Shown in pieces: positions 36,701-44,045 of a stretch of 64,000 nucleotides of DNA. The number at the start of each line of letters is the position of its first letter. Position 1 is the first letter of the stretch. The position numbers and the translations under genes were made by a program. The notes beneath the pieces were generated by a model. The model did no database searches and was not told where the DNA came from. It was given only the letters and a program-made list of their open reading frames with translations. Origin of the DNA: Uloborus plumipes (taxonomy: Eukaryota > Arthropoda > Arachnida > Araneae > Uloboridae). The DNA lies in the NCBI GenBank assembly GCA_038373865.1, contig JAXGGA010003947.1, positions 1 to 64,000 on the forward strand, in the 5' to 3' direction.

Positions 36701-39700
36701 TACAGTGTACTGTTTGTTGCCTAATTCACCTTCAACTTTCTTCAAATGAGCATTCCAATCTTGAGGAAGTAACTATAAATTTATTTACAAGTATTTACAC
36801 TATTTACAATAAGAGCAGAAAACAATTGCTAAACATCAGCAATTAGGCAACAAACAGTACACTGTACTCTCAACAGTAACTCAGCACCACGTATCTAACG
36901 TGAACAGTAATTAAGCAATTACAAAAGCAAAACAACCATCCGCCCAAGCGAACGAAAACGAGCATCTCAGAAAACCATCTGAGAAAAACTGACTTGTGTT
37001 CAAGGCCAGCTATTTATACACGGAAAGAAATGTCCACAATATTCGAGAAAAACCTGGAATATTTTGTTTCATTCCTAACATTACGTAATCCATTCACAAA
37101 TTCTAGCGATAAGAAAAAAAAAACCACGCGAAAATGTCTTCACGCTTATTAAAGTTAGGGCAAGTGTAAAAACTACAAAGTGTTACAGGGCCAGTATACT
37201 AGTGATAAAGGTGATATCTTCAGATACTTTTGCAACATGACGTCAGATAAAACCAAAACTAATGAAAATGATGCAAGGCAGGAAAAACAACAACTATTTA
37301 CAAGATTTGTAACATTGCCCCCTTCCCAAGGACTGCACGTCCCGGGCAGTACAATCCCCAGAAAGGAAGCAAGGGAAAACTTACAGATACACACATTACA
37401 TGATGACCAATCATAAACATGATAAACAATAACAATGAGAACATGAAAGAAATAATAACATTGATAAAGTAATATTACAAACAATTAAAGGCAAAAGTTA
37501 TTTACAAAATTTACAAACAAATTACCATGGTAGCTTTAGATTTATTTTACGAACTATGGCCATAGTATGGGGCTAGCCGATCATAATGGACAACCCTAGG
37601 TTTTGAATGGGATGACTTCTGGATCCTCACTACGACGTCGTTCAGCCGGTGGAGGACTGTGTAGGGTCCATCCCAATGCGACTGCAATTTGGGTGATAGA
37701 CCTTTACGTCGGATGGGATTCCATAGCCATACCTTGTCACCTTCTTGAAAGTCATGACCAGTGGACCTTGTGTCGTATCGGGTCTTCATCTTCTCCGTCG
37801 CGATGTTGATTCGCTCCCGTGCGAAGTGATGAACGTCCTCCAACCGGGCCTGGAGATCCTGGACGTACTCCTCAGGCGATGAAGGCGCATCTGGAGGGAG
37901 ACCGAAGACGAGATCACAAGGCAGCCGAAGCTCTCGGCCGAAGAGCATCTGTGATGGGGAATATCCGGTGGTCTCGTGGACAGCACTGCGGTAGGCCAGC
38001 AGGAACAGAGGAAGTTTCTTGTCCCAATCCTGTTGATTTTTGGAGACCATAAGCGAGAGATTATTAAGGATTGTCCTGTTGAATCTCTCCACCATGCCGT
38101 CCGATTGTGGGTGTAGTGGTGTCGTTCGAGTTTTCTCAATTTTGAGGCTATCACATAGGCCCTTAAACACAGCAGAGATGAAGTTTCTTCCCTGATCGGA
38201 ATGGATCTGCAAAGGTGTCCCATATCTCGAGATCCAATGCTGGACTAGAGTCTCTGCTACAGTGGTAGCTTCTTGATCCGGAATGGAATATGCTTCGGGC
38301 CATTTGGTGAAATAGTCAATGGAAACGAGGATGTATTTGTTCCCACCAGTAGTTTTCGGTAGAGGACCAAGAATGTCGATCCCGATTCGTTCGAACGGAG
38401 CTCCTACGTTGTAAAGATGTAGCTTCCCGCGGCTTCTTCTCTTCGGTCCTTTACGGGCAGCACAGGCGTCACAAGAATGACACCACTTCTCCACGTCATC
38501 CTTCGCCTTGCTCCAGAAGAAGCGCTCTCGAACCTTGTGGAGGGTTTTCAGGATACCAAAGTGTCCTCCCGTCGGACTACTGTGCAGTTCCATTCCGATC
38601 AGGGAAGAAACTTCATCTCTGCTGTGTTTAAGGGCCTATGTGATAGCCTCAAAATTGAGAAAACTCGAACGACACCACTACACCCACAATCGGACGGCAT
38701 GGTGGAGAGATTCAACAGGACAATCCTTAATAATCTCTCGCTTATGGTCTCCAAAAATCAACAGGATTGGGACAAGAAACTTCCTCTGTTCCTGCTGGCC
38801 TACCGCAGTGCTGTCCACGAGACCACCGGATATTCCCCATCACAGATGCTCTTCGGCCGAGAGCTTCGGCTGCCTTGTGATCTCGTCTTCGGTCTCCCTC
38901 CAGATGCGCCTTCATCGCCTGAGGAGTACGTCCAGGATCTCCAGGCCCGGTTGGAGGACGTTCATCACTTCGCACGGGAGCGAATCAACATCGCGACGGA
39001 GAAGATGAAGACCCGATACGACACAAGGTCCACTGGTCATGACTTTCAAGAAGGTGACAAGGTATGGCTATGGAATCCCATCCGACGTAAAGGTCTATCA
39101 CCCAAATTGCAGTCGCATTGGGATGGACCCTACACAGTCCTCCACCGGCTGAACGACGTCGTAGTGAGGATCCAGAAGTCATCCCATTCAAAACCTAGGG
39201 TTGTCCATTATGATCGGCTAGCCCCATACTATGGCCATAGTTCGTAAAATAAATCTAAAGCTACCATGGTAATTTGTTTGTAAATTTTGTAAATAACTTT
39301 TGCCTTTAATTGTTTGTAATATTACTTTATCAATGTTATTATTTCTTTCATGTTCTCATTGTTATTGTTTATCATGTTTATGATTGGTCATCATGTAATG
39401 TGTGTATCTGTAAGTTTTCCCTTGCTTCCTTTCTGGGGATTGTACTGCCCGGGACGTGCAGTCCTTGGGAAGGGGGCAATGTTACAAATCTTGTAAATAG
39501 TTGTTGTTTTTCATGCCTTGCATCATTTTCATTAGTTTTGGTTTTATCTGACGTCATGTTGCAAAAGTATCTGAAGATATCACCTTTATCACTAGTATAC
39601 TGGCCCTGTAACACTTTGTAGTTTTTACACTTGCCCTAACTTTAATAAGCGTGAAGACATTTTCGCGTGGTTTTTTTTTTCTTATCGCTAGAATTTGTGA

Positions 39701-42700
39701 ATGGATTACGTAATGTTAGAAATGAAACAAAATATTCCAGGTTTTTCTCGAATATTGTGGACATTTCTTTCCGTGTATAAATAGCTGGCCTTGAACACAA
39801 GTCAGTTTTTCTCAGATGGTTTTCTGAGATGCTCGTTTTCGTTCGCTTGGGCGGATGGTTGTTTTGCTTTTGTAATTGCTTAATTACTGTTCACGTTAGA
39901 TACGTGGTGCTGAGTTACTGTTGAGAGTACAGTGTACTGTTTGTTGCCTAATTGCTGATGTTTAGCAATTGTTTTCTGCTCTTATTGTAAATAGTGTAAA
40001 TACTTGTAAATAAATTTATAGTTACTTCCTCAAGATTGGAATGCTCATTTGAAGAATGTTGAAGGTGCAACGGACTCGTTACAATATTTATTGATAAAAT
40101 TTAAGCACTACTAAAGGTTAAAAGTACACTCTGAAAAATAAAATTCAATTTATTACCCAGAAATTGGTTAAATCTTGCAAACTTAGTATGAACCTATATT
40201 ATTAGTGAGGTTTTATCAATGTAATGGTTCTTTTACAAACTTGTGGCCAAAAAAGCACTATTACATTGGTGAACCTTATTACAAATAAGATGATTGAATC
40301 TAAGTTTTGCGATATTTAATTTACTTCTAAGTGAAACATTGAACTTCATTGCTAACACTCTCACTAGGTTTTACGAATTATTATAAAAAAGTCTTCCTCG
40401 ATTTTTCTAAGATTTTTTTCCCCGCTATTTTTCAGAGCACGCGAAGCCTCCTCCTAAGCTGCGATTCAGCGTCGCTGACGACACTTCGTCTGAGTGGACG
40501 GAGCAGACATCTTTGCCCACACAGACGGCAGAGCCGATGTCTGCCTACAGTTCCTTGCTAGACGTATCCTCGGGTCTGGAGGACGATGGAATTGTGTTCA
40601 CTGCTGGAACAGTATCTCCACAGCCACAGAAGAGCCAAAAAGGTGAGATTCCTCTCCTTAGTTAATTGCTTTAAATTAGGGCTGCGACATTGATGTCGAT
40701 GATTTGGAAACATTGATGTTTTTGCTAAAACATCGATGTTTTTAATATCGATGTTTGAGGGCCGATTTTTTTCCAACATCGATGTTTTGGGTTCGAAGTT
40801 TTTTCAATGTCGATGTTTTATAATCCAGCAAAAAAAGATCGATAAAAATATGCGATTGAAGTTTCAGTATTAATCTCATTGGAAAACATTTTCTATGATC
40901 ATTATCCATGTTTTGCTCTCGATGTTTCTAAAATATTTCTAATTTGCTTTCGCCATTTTTTTAAATTTTATTTATTTTATTATTATTCTTTATGTGAATG
41001 CTTTATATTTCAGAAAAAAAAAAATCATCAAGATATGCGTCCAAAAGTTACATCGTTACGCAGGTGTTACACTATCAATATCGTTAGAAGACTTTTTTGA
41101 TAGTTACCATCGATGTTTTAAGATCGATGTCTTTTAATGATCACTGTTTCGCGTTCGATGTCTTTTTTACACTTCAGCAAAAAGCAATAAAAATATATAA
41201 TAAAAAAGATTCATCTTTAACAGTTGCAATATCTATCGTATTGAAATAGTTTTTTTTTTAATTACTACCGATGATTTGCGGTCAACGATTTTTAAACATC
41301 GTTGTCTTTGTTTCGCTTTAGAAATTTTTTCGATGCGTGTTTTATATTTCAACAAAAAAAGTTTCATAGAAATATACTATAAATAAAAGTTATACAGTTA
41401 ATCAACAGTTGCAGTATCTATCTCACTAAAAAAGTTTCTATAATTGACATCGGTATCATACGGTTGATGTTTTTCAGGAGAAAAAAGATAAATCTAATTG
41501 AGTGATATAAAGAAGCGCAATGTTTTGGGGAGTTATTGTATTACTGTACATTTAAATGTGCAAGTAATTTTTATAAAAAAAGATCAATGTTGTGAAACAT
41601 CGATATTTTGGGTCGATGTATCAATACCATCGATGTCTTAATTTCGAAACATCGATGTCTTAAAACTTCGATGTTTTGCCTTCGATGTCGCACCCCTACT
41701 TTAATGTTAGAACAAGTATTTTACCAACACATTCGAAGTAAATTAGTGTGTAATGTTTCTGTACTTTTATTCTGTACTTCACACGTAGGAAGGAGGCATT
41801 TCTTCCATAATCTCTTATACTACTAACAGAGAACCGGTTGTTTACTTTTTTGGGCCACGTATATACTTTTGTCAAAATGGCTACCAAAACTTCAGAAGTG
41901 GCCACCATTTTTTGTCGCTCTAGAAGCCAGTGGCTACTATTCAGAATTTCCACTCTATCGCTTCACTGATTGATTGTTTCACTCATGCTATAGCAGTATT
42001 TTAATTAAAAACCTTTCAAACATTATACTTTTTCCGTTTAATTTTGTACTTTCGAATCTTACTTTTATTTAAATTCCATGTAGTGGAAATAGTTTTATAG
42101 AAGGATTCTACGTTTTCTTGTTTGGAACAAACTACAATATGTCTTTTGTCATTACAGATAATTCATCCGAATCAGACAACGAAGATTCCTCGTTGCCAAA
42201 TGTGATGCCGAAAACACTAACAGAACTCACGTTGCCTTGGAAGCGGGACGTCGAAACGAGAGGATCTCCCGAGAATCTAGAACCGACCTTCGTCCTTCGA
42301 CAAGAAGCTTTCCCACCCTGGATCGAAAACTCGGACTATTTGGTCCACGGGTCCCCCACCAACACATTGCTCAGCCGTCTGGGGAACAGTTCCAAGAGGG
42401 TCAGCGCGCCAGCCGTCTATGACATCTTCGACAAATCAGGTGCGTCTGCTCGGCCCCGCCCACGGCGAAACAGCGAAGATTCCATTTGCACACTAGAAAA
42501 TGGAAATTCCACGGCAGTAGACGTGGATTCCACCAAAGCAGCTAGCGATGACGTGGTCATTGAAATTAAAGGTAGCAGTCGGAGTCCTAGTGTTACCGTG
42601 GCAGATGATGACTATAGCGACGACGAGTGCTTTGAAAATCAGGGTACGAGGCTTTAGCCCCTGAGACTCTACAGCCAAAAGTTCATGCGAAACAAAAGCA

Positions 42701-42821
42701 TGAGACTCTACAACCAAAAGTTTGAGACTGTCAAATCTTTTGTTACTTTGCCGAAATTTCGACGCGTAAAATTTTGTGCTATTATCTTTCAGAGGATGAA
42801 CTATCACTGATGAAGCATTAA
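23193..42821 (+). CDS. Plasma-membrane Na+/H+ exchanger, SLC9A2/A3 (NHE3)-like, 12 coding exons, 5' partial
   Basis: This protein swaps external Na+ for internal H+ across the plasma membrane to regulate pH, volume and sodium uptake. Exons: 23193-23653, 24420-24676, 25892-26109, 26392-26594, 29367-29456, 30115-30188, 30647-30868, 33574-33742, 34955-35216, 40436-40642, 42158-42643, 42793-42821. Every junction is GT-AG and keeps phase, giving 891 residues to a TAA stop. Residues 1-390 are the membrane transport domain, with the [17 protein letters not shown] segment, the ion-binding [12 protein letters not shown] (142-153) and [11 protein letters not shown] (339-349). From about 390 follow the juxtamembrane [14 protein letters not shown] region and a long Ser/Pro/acid-rich cytoplasmic tail. 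The similarity to NHE3 around NYHLRDK and [11 protein letters not shown] favours NHE2/3 over NHE1, but the exact orthologue is not settled. The N-terminus is missing. Confidence 0.95.
23748..23898. repeat. Long hairpin, 74-bp arms with 3-bp loop
   Basis: Arms 23748-23821 and 23825-23898 are complementary with about ten mismatches, centred on CCT. The core contains AACCGAAGGCAGAAACCGAA and GGGTACTTCCTATTTT. This is probably a small foldback element in the intron after exon a. Confidence 0.8.
23899..24310 (-). pseudogene. CR1/L2-like LINE fragment, C-terminal end of reverse-transcriptase ORF
   Basis: On the minus strand 24307-24113 encodes [20 protein letters not shown] followed by [10 protein letters not shown]. 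This fits the Y..RL..L.L.SLE.R..RGDMI..FK block conserved downstream of the reverse transcriptase in CR1/Jockey-type LINEs. The DNA beyond, to about 23900, continues with frame breaks ([15 protein letters not shown], resembling the terminal R..FF..RV..WN segment). It lies in an exchanger intron, opposite to the gene, and is 5' truncated. Confidence 0.75.
24420..24676 (+). CDS. Exchanger exon b
   Basis: It continues directly from [12 protein letters not shown] with [17 protein letters not shown], then the helix [18 protein letters not shown], the positively charged [14 protein letters not shown], and [12 protein letters not shown]. It enters in phase 0 and leaves after two bases of an Ala codon (GC|GTGAGT). 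Each segment has a counterpart in NHE1 and NHE3. Confidence 0.95.
24689..24720. repeat. Poly-T run, 32 bases
   Basis: An uninterrupted T run lies just after the exon b donor. A minus-strand ORF that crosses it is an antisense shadow of the exon. Confidence 0.95.
24745..25149. mobile_element. 'ACTGTAAAA' family element, copy 3 (405 bp, uninterrupted)
   Basis: It starts CACTGCAAAAAAACG after TA (24743-24744) and ends TGTTTACAATG before TA (25150-25151). The interior repeats ACAGTTTATTAC and GTAAAATTAGC in both orientations. This is the cleanest full-length member of the family in the window and lies in an exchanger intron. Confidence 0.8.
25152..25891. other. Intron sequence, nothing recognised
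   Basis: AT-rich intron between exons b and c. GCACAGGGTGACTGAGTTAC (about 25170) and GGGATGACTGTGC (about 25338) may be ends of a decayed element, but the match is weak. Confidence 0.5.
25892..26109 (+). CDS. Exchanger exon c
   Basis: The first base completes the Ala codon from exon b. It encodes [20 protein letters not shown], a [20 protein letters not shown] helix with GVSTV, then [15 protein letters not shown]. It ends after one base of a Gly codon (G|GTGAGT). ENIS.KSH and SETIIF.FLGVST are conserved NHE signatures. Confidence 0.95.
26392..26594 (+). CDS. Exchanger exon d: [11 protein letters not shown] motif
   Basis: It encodes [20 protein letters not shown], the conserved [17 protein letters not shown] and VFFTVFIQ, ending in phase 0 before GTAAGT. 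GGLRG is a hallmark of the cation/proton antiporter family and lies in the core transport domain. Confidence 0.95.
27220..28544. mobile_element. TA-flanked DNA element with repeated CGGTTGTGAC words (1.3 kb)
   Basis: The left end is GGGGAGACTGGGGACGGTTG plus TGAC. The right end is its reverse complement with two mismatches in 24. TA lies on both sides (27218-27219 and 28545-28546). The words GGACGGTTGTGAC, GGGGCGGTTGTGAC and GGGGTCGGTTGTGAC, or their complements, occur near 27230, 27247, 27588, 27610, 28302, 28321, 28341 and 28520. No transposase is visible. It lies in the intron between exons d and e. Confidence 0.8.
28798..29031. mobile_element. MITE with 35-bp inverted ends and internal repeats (234 bp)
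   Basis: The ends are TCGTGGGGTTACAAGTGAAA plus CACACTAAGTCAAAA (28798-28832) and the near-exact complement (28997-29031). The word GTGAAACMCACTAAGTCA appears twice more inside (about 28890 and 28932). A TAT or TA duplication is possible. No coding sequence. Confidence 0.85.
29367..29456 (+). CDS. Exchanger exon e
   Basis: Thirty codons, phase 0 at both ends. It encodes [14 protein letters not shown], the end of the last membrane segment, then a basic cytosolic stretch ([15 protein letters not shown]). NHE3 has GLTIKPLV at the same place. Confidence 0.9.
29457..30114. other. Intron sequence, nothing recognised
   Basis: AT-rich intron between exons e and f with no recognisable element. Confidence 0.5.
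30115..30188 (+). CDS. Exchanger exon f
   Basis: A 74-bp exon encoding [20 protein letters not shown] then HLRD, ending two bases into a Lys codon (AA|GTAAGT). The IEDI.GQ..NYLRDK block is typical of the proximal cytoplasmic tail of NHE3-like exchangers. The donor, acceptor and phase all agree with the neighbours. Confidence 0.9.
30647..30868 (+). CDS. Exchanger exon g: juxtamembrane cytosolic region
   Basis: It encodes [38 protein letters not shown] and a Leu/Ser-rich segment, ending two bases into a Ser codon. In NHE proteins this region binds regulators such as calcineurin-B-homologous protein. That partner is inferred from the family. Confidence 0.92.
30950..31130. repeat. TTTA/TATT microsatellite
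   Basis: Imperfect (TTTA)n and (TATT)n with TCTA variants, about 180 bp, in the intron after exon g. Confidence 0.9.
31131..32739. other. Intron sequence with possible element relics
   Basis: CGGACACCCTGTACAA at 31478 resembles one end of the CAGGGTGTCC-type MITE seen at 17231-17881. The block near 32048 (CAAAGTGGTCCACATCGACC then CCTAGGGG) resembles hAT element ends. Neither has a partner end, so both remain tentative. No exon is seen. Confidence 0.35.
32740..32975. repeat. ATTT/AAT-rich low-complexity tract
   Basis: Alternating TTTAAATTA, (ATT)n and (TTTTA)n runs. Confidence 0.85.
33053..33290. repeat. 31-bp minisatellite, about seven copies
   Basis: The unit AATAATAGTTATAATTTTAA followed by AAAACAAATA repeats near 33060, 33090, 33122, 33153, 33185, 33216 and 33246 with few changes. 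Confidence 0.92.
33574..33742 (+). CDS. Exchanger exon h
   Basis: It encodes [40 protein letters not shown] and [14 protein letters not shown], phase 0 at its end. The NVD segment aligns in position with NVDFTPR in mammalian NHE3, supporting the NHE3-like call. Confidence 0.9.
33785..34487. mobile_element. hAT-type MITE, CATCGATG-rich, copy 1 (703 bp)
   Basis: It starts TAGGGCTGCGACATTGATG and ends CATCGATGTTTTGCCTTCGA then TGTCGCACCCCTA. A perfect 8-bp duplication GTGAGTGG flanks it (33777-33784 and 34488-34495), which identifies the hAT superfamily. The interior near both ends is dense in ACATCGATGTTTT palindromes. It encodes nothing and lies in the intron after exon h. Copy 2 is at 40677-41698. 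Confidence 0.92.
34955..35216 (+). CDS. Exchanger exon i
   Basis: It encodes a basic, polar part of the cytoplasmic tail: [39 protein letters not shown] and a Ser/Asn-rich end ([19 protein letters not shown]). RKNS and RRLS are possible phosphorylation sites for basophilic kinases, an inference from the motif. It ends one base into a codon before GTAAGT. Confidence 0.88.
35340..35900. mobile_element. Possible truncated hAT-like element
   Basis: CACCAGTGGTTCCCAATCTT at 35340, then GAACCCTTTTTGG, resembles the CAGTGGTTCCCAA start of hAT (Charlie-like) elements. No matching right end was found. Confidence 0.3.
36253..36726 (+). repeat. Gypsy LTR A, 3'-truncated (474 bp)
   Basis: It starts TGTTACAAATCTTGTAAATAG like LTR C and carries the TATAAATAGCTGGCC promoter motif. 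It stops after GTTGCCTAATT, losing the last 130 bp of the full LTR, and is joined to an inverted LTR end. It differs from LTR C at only a few positions. Confidence 0.92.
36727..37314 (-). repeat. Gypsy LTR B, inverted, lacking its last 16 bp
   Basis: 588 bp matching LTR C on the opposite strand. The 16 terminal bases (CAACGGACTCGTTACA) are missing at the junction with LTR A. A polypurine tract, GGGAAGGGGGCAA on the minus strand, abuts it at 37315-37327, as expected just inside a 3' LTR. Confidence 0.92.
37547..38593 (-). CDS. Ty3/Gypsy integrase (3' end of pol), minus-strand copy
   Basis: 348 codons. Integrases insert retrotransposon cDNA into the host chromosome. The zinc-binding HHCC region is at the start (His4, His11, Cys41, Cys44). 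The catalytic core follows, with Asp73 in GIDILGP, Asp133 in HSDQGRNF and Glu169 in DGMVERFNR, 35 residues after the second Asp (DD35E). A GPY/F-type C-terminal module ([18 protein letters not shown]) ends the protein. The start is not a true N-terminus. The frame is cut at the palindrome junction, so the rest of pol is lost. There is no frameshift or stop inside. Confidence 0.93.
   Translation of the reverse strand: MELHSSPTGGHFGILKTLHKVRERFFWSKAKDDVEKWCHSCDACAARKGPKRRSRGKLHLYNVGAPFERIGIDILGPLPKTTGGNKYILVSIDYFTKWPEAYSIPDQEATTVAETLVQHWISRYGTPLQIHSDQGRNFISAVFKGLCDSLKIEKTRTTPLHPQSDGMVERFNRTILNNLSLMVSKNQQDWDKKLPLFLLAYRSAVHETTGYSPSQMLFGRELRLPCDLVFGLPPDAPSSPEEYVQDLQARLEDVHHFARERINIATEKMKTRYDTRSTGHDFQEGDKVWLWNPIRRKGLSPKLQSHWDGPYTVLHRLNDVVVRIQKSSHSKPRVVHYDRLAPYYGHSS
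38207..38589 (-). other. Unique loop of the Gypsy palindrome
   Basis: This part of the minus-strand integrase (zinc finger and first catalytic Asp) has no counterpart in the plus-strand arm. At the junction CAGTTCCATTCCGATC matches the internal CAGATCCATTCCGATC around 38191-38206, so a short homology (TCCAT or slightly more) may have guided the strand switch. Confidence 0.8.
38590..39247 (+). CDS. Ty3/Gypsy integrase, plus-strand partial copy
   Basis: From HSDQGRNF (second catalytic Asp) to the same C-terminus as the minus-strand copy, including the catalytic Glu and the GPY module. The zinc finger and first Asp are missing. Codons upstream of 38590 belong to the inverted arm, so an ORF that starts further left is an artificial fusion across the junction. 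Its sequence is essentially identical to the other copy. Confidence 0.9.
39480..40083 (+). repeat. Gypsy LTR C, complete (604 bp)
   Basis: TGTTACAAATC ... CTCGTTACA, preceded by the polypurine tract GGGAAGGGGGCAA (39467-39479) and followed by ATAT. It carries TATAAATA at 39776-39783 and AAATAAA near its end. It is the only complete LTR of the three. Confidence 0.93.
39776..39783 (+). promoter_or_regulatory. TATA box of Gypsy LTR C
   Basis: TATAAATA sits roughly mid-LTR, the usual U3/R position for an RNA polymerase II start. Equivalent motifs are present in LTR A and, on the minus strand, LTR B. Confidence 0.6.
40088..40435. other. Intron remainder before exon j, nothing recognised
   Basis: AT-rich, ending in a polypyrimidine tract and TTTTTCAG. 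Confidence 0.6.
40436..40642 (+). CDS. Exchanger exon j
   Basis: It encodes [40 protein letters not shown] and [13 protein letters not shown], part of the cytoplasmic tail. Entry after one base and exit after one base fit exons i and k. It is Pro/Ser/Thr- and acid-rich with no known domain. Confidence 0.87.
40677..41698. mobile_element. hAT-type MITE, CATCGATG-rich, copy 2 (1022 bp)
   Basis: It has the same ends as the 33785-34487 copy (TAGGGCTGCGACATTGATG ... TTCGATGTCGCACCCCTA). The flanks CTTTAAAT and CTTTAATG are an 8-bp duplication with two differences. It is longer than copy 1 because of an extra middle segment. It lies in the intron between exons j and k. Confidence 0.88.
42158..42643 (+). 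CDS. Exchanger exon k: distal cytoplasmic tail
   Basis: It encodes [28 protein letters not shown], the aromatic block [31 protein letters not shown] and an acidic end ([13 protein letters not shown]). It leaves one base into a codon at CAGG|GTACG. If this donor is not used the frame runs on for GTRL and stops at 42655-42657. Confidence 0.9.
42793..42821 (+). CDS. Exchanger final coding exon
   Basis: After TTATCTTTCAG (acceptor at 42791-42792) the frame continues as EDELSLMKH and stops with TAA. Phase matches exon k exactly. The 149-bp intron between them is short but has correct GT-AG ends. Such a short exon is easily missed. The alternative is the read-through end described for exon k. Confidence 0.75.
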
Positions 42822-44045
42822 GTCAAAATTGTACAGAAACTTTCCGTTTCGGCTGTGCATGCTAAAGCATTACCAGGACATAGTCTGCAAGAAAGCAGTT
42901 TTCAATTGAATTTCGTTTGAACTCATAAAAACCAAATCTATGAAAACAAAATAGGTTGAAGTACTTGATTACAATAGCTGCGACGCTAGACGAGTTACTT
43001 ACTAGAAACTTTATAAATCCATGCTACTTACGACATGTAAGTAATTGTAATTCATTTCTGAACTCTTTTCTTTATCTTCATCTTCTTCTAGTGTGGAATC
43101 TTTGGTGACAAAGCTGATCCATCTCGTTCTCAGATTTCATGAGAAAAACGAACCGCAAGAACTATTTGACAAAGTCAAATCTCAAAAGAACTTTTACCAA
43201 AGGAAACGATTCCAAAATCCTGGAAATGCGATCAATGATCTCAGAAATGTGCTTTAAAGAAACTGTATTGTATACTTTGTTCATTGGTTAGCTAAAAGTT
43301 TCAAAGAGATCACATCAGTTTTTAAAAACTTAAAGCTAAACCAACAGCACAAAAATCATAATTTTGAAATTTGTACTGGTTTGGACTAAGTCGATATGAT
43401 AAGCATGTTAGAAAATGTAAAGGTTTTCCCAGAGTGATAAAAGGTAATTTTTAAAAAAGAGTGGAAATATTTTTGCTTCACGATCTGGATAAAGATTTTA
43501 AGCGGTAAGAGTTTTAAACAAAATGCGATTTGCCTATGCATCTTTATAACAAATCATAAAAAATCAATTTAATATTCAATAAAACCACAACTGAAATAAA
43601 TGATAGCTAAGAACACTCTCAATCCAATCACCTGTAAAATAAAAAATAGTTTTCAAAACCAGTTTAGATGTTTAAGAGCTGCGATGGCACAGTTCCACAA
43701 GTCAGACATGAAATCACCTTCACTTTTTCTGCTTTAGGGGTTAAAAATCGAGGTGAAATTAACAACTCCTTCAACTAACGCTTGCCAATATGTAACCTTT
43801 TAAACATATCTTAAAAGACACACACACACAAAGTTCTACACTTTTGAGAAAATTGAAGGTTAAAATTTCTCGTAAAATTCTGGGAAGTTTTAAATTTTTG
43901 AAAGACACATGTAGAGAATTTCCTCAAAGTTACCAGTTTTAATAAATACAACTTAGTTTTTAAACTAACTGTTTCAAAATTTCAAGTTGATTAAGAATGT
44001 ACTGCTGCTTTTATAGAAGACATATTGTTTCTCTTTTATGCTTTT
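42822..44045 (+). other. Probable 3' UTR start and downstream flank
   Basis: No coding sequence. AATAAA occurs at 43578-43583 and 43595-43600, giving one candidate end of the transcript about 760 bp after the stop. Confidence 0.4.
43578..43600 (+). terminator. Candidate poly(A) signals for the exchanger mRNA
   Basis: Two AATAAA hexamers in 23 bp. In so AT-rich a background they can arise by chance. A further AATAAA at 47853-47858, in less repetitive sequence, is the alternative for a long 3' UTR. Confidence 0.35.

Larger units (their letters stand above)
36249..40087. mobile_element. Rearranged Ty3/Gypsy LTR retrotransposon, palindromic, three LTR copies
   Basis: The insertion is bounded by ATAT on both sides (36249-36252 and 40084-40087) and by proper LTR ends, TGTTACAAATC on the left and CTCGTTACA on the right. 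Inside, in order: a plus-strand LTR cut off at 36726; a minus-strand LTR (36727-37314); a minus-strand 3' half of pol (integrase); then the same integrase and LTR again on the plus strand, ending at 40083. The two arms (about 36727-38206 and about 38590-40067) are almost identical inverted repeats around a unique centre of about 383 bp. No gag, protease, reverse transcriptase or primer-binding site is present, so it cannot move on its own. It lies in the intron between exons i and j. Confidence 0.9.

Noticed and set aside
37786..38223. Second-frame ORFs and small opposite-strand ORFs within both integrase copies
   Set aside because: They occur as mirror pairs in both arms and have no domain features. 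They are shadows of the integrase.
38477..38589. N-terminal extension of the plus-strand integrase ORF
   Set aside because: These codons read the inverted arm backwards. The integrase homology begins at HSDQGRNF, so the extension is an artificial fusion across the junction.
42118..42157. In-frame ATG upstream of exon k as a separate gene start
   Set aside because: The acceptor TTTTGTCATTACAG and matching phase with exon j show that it is an internal exon.
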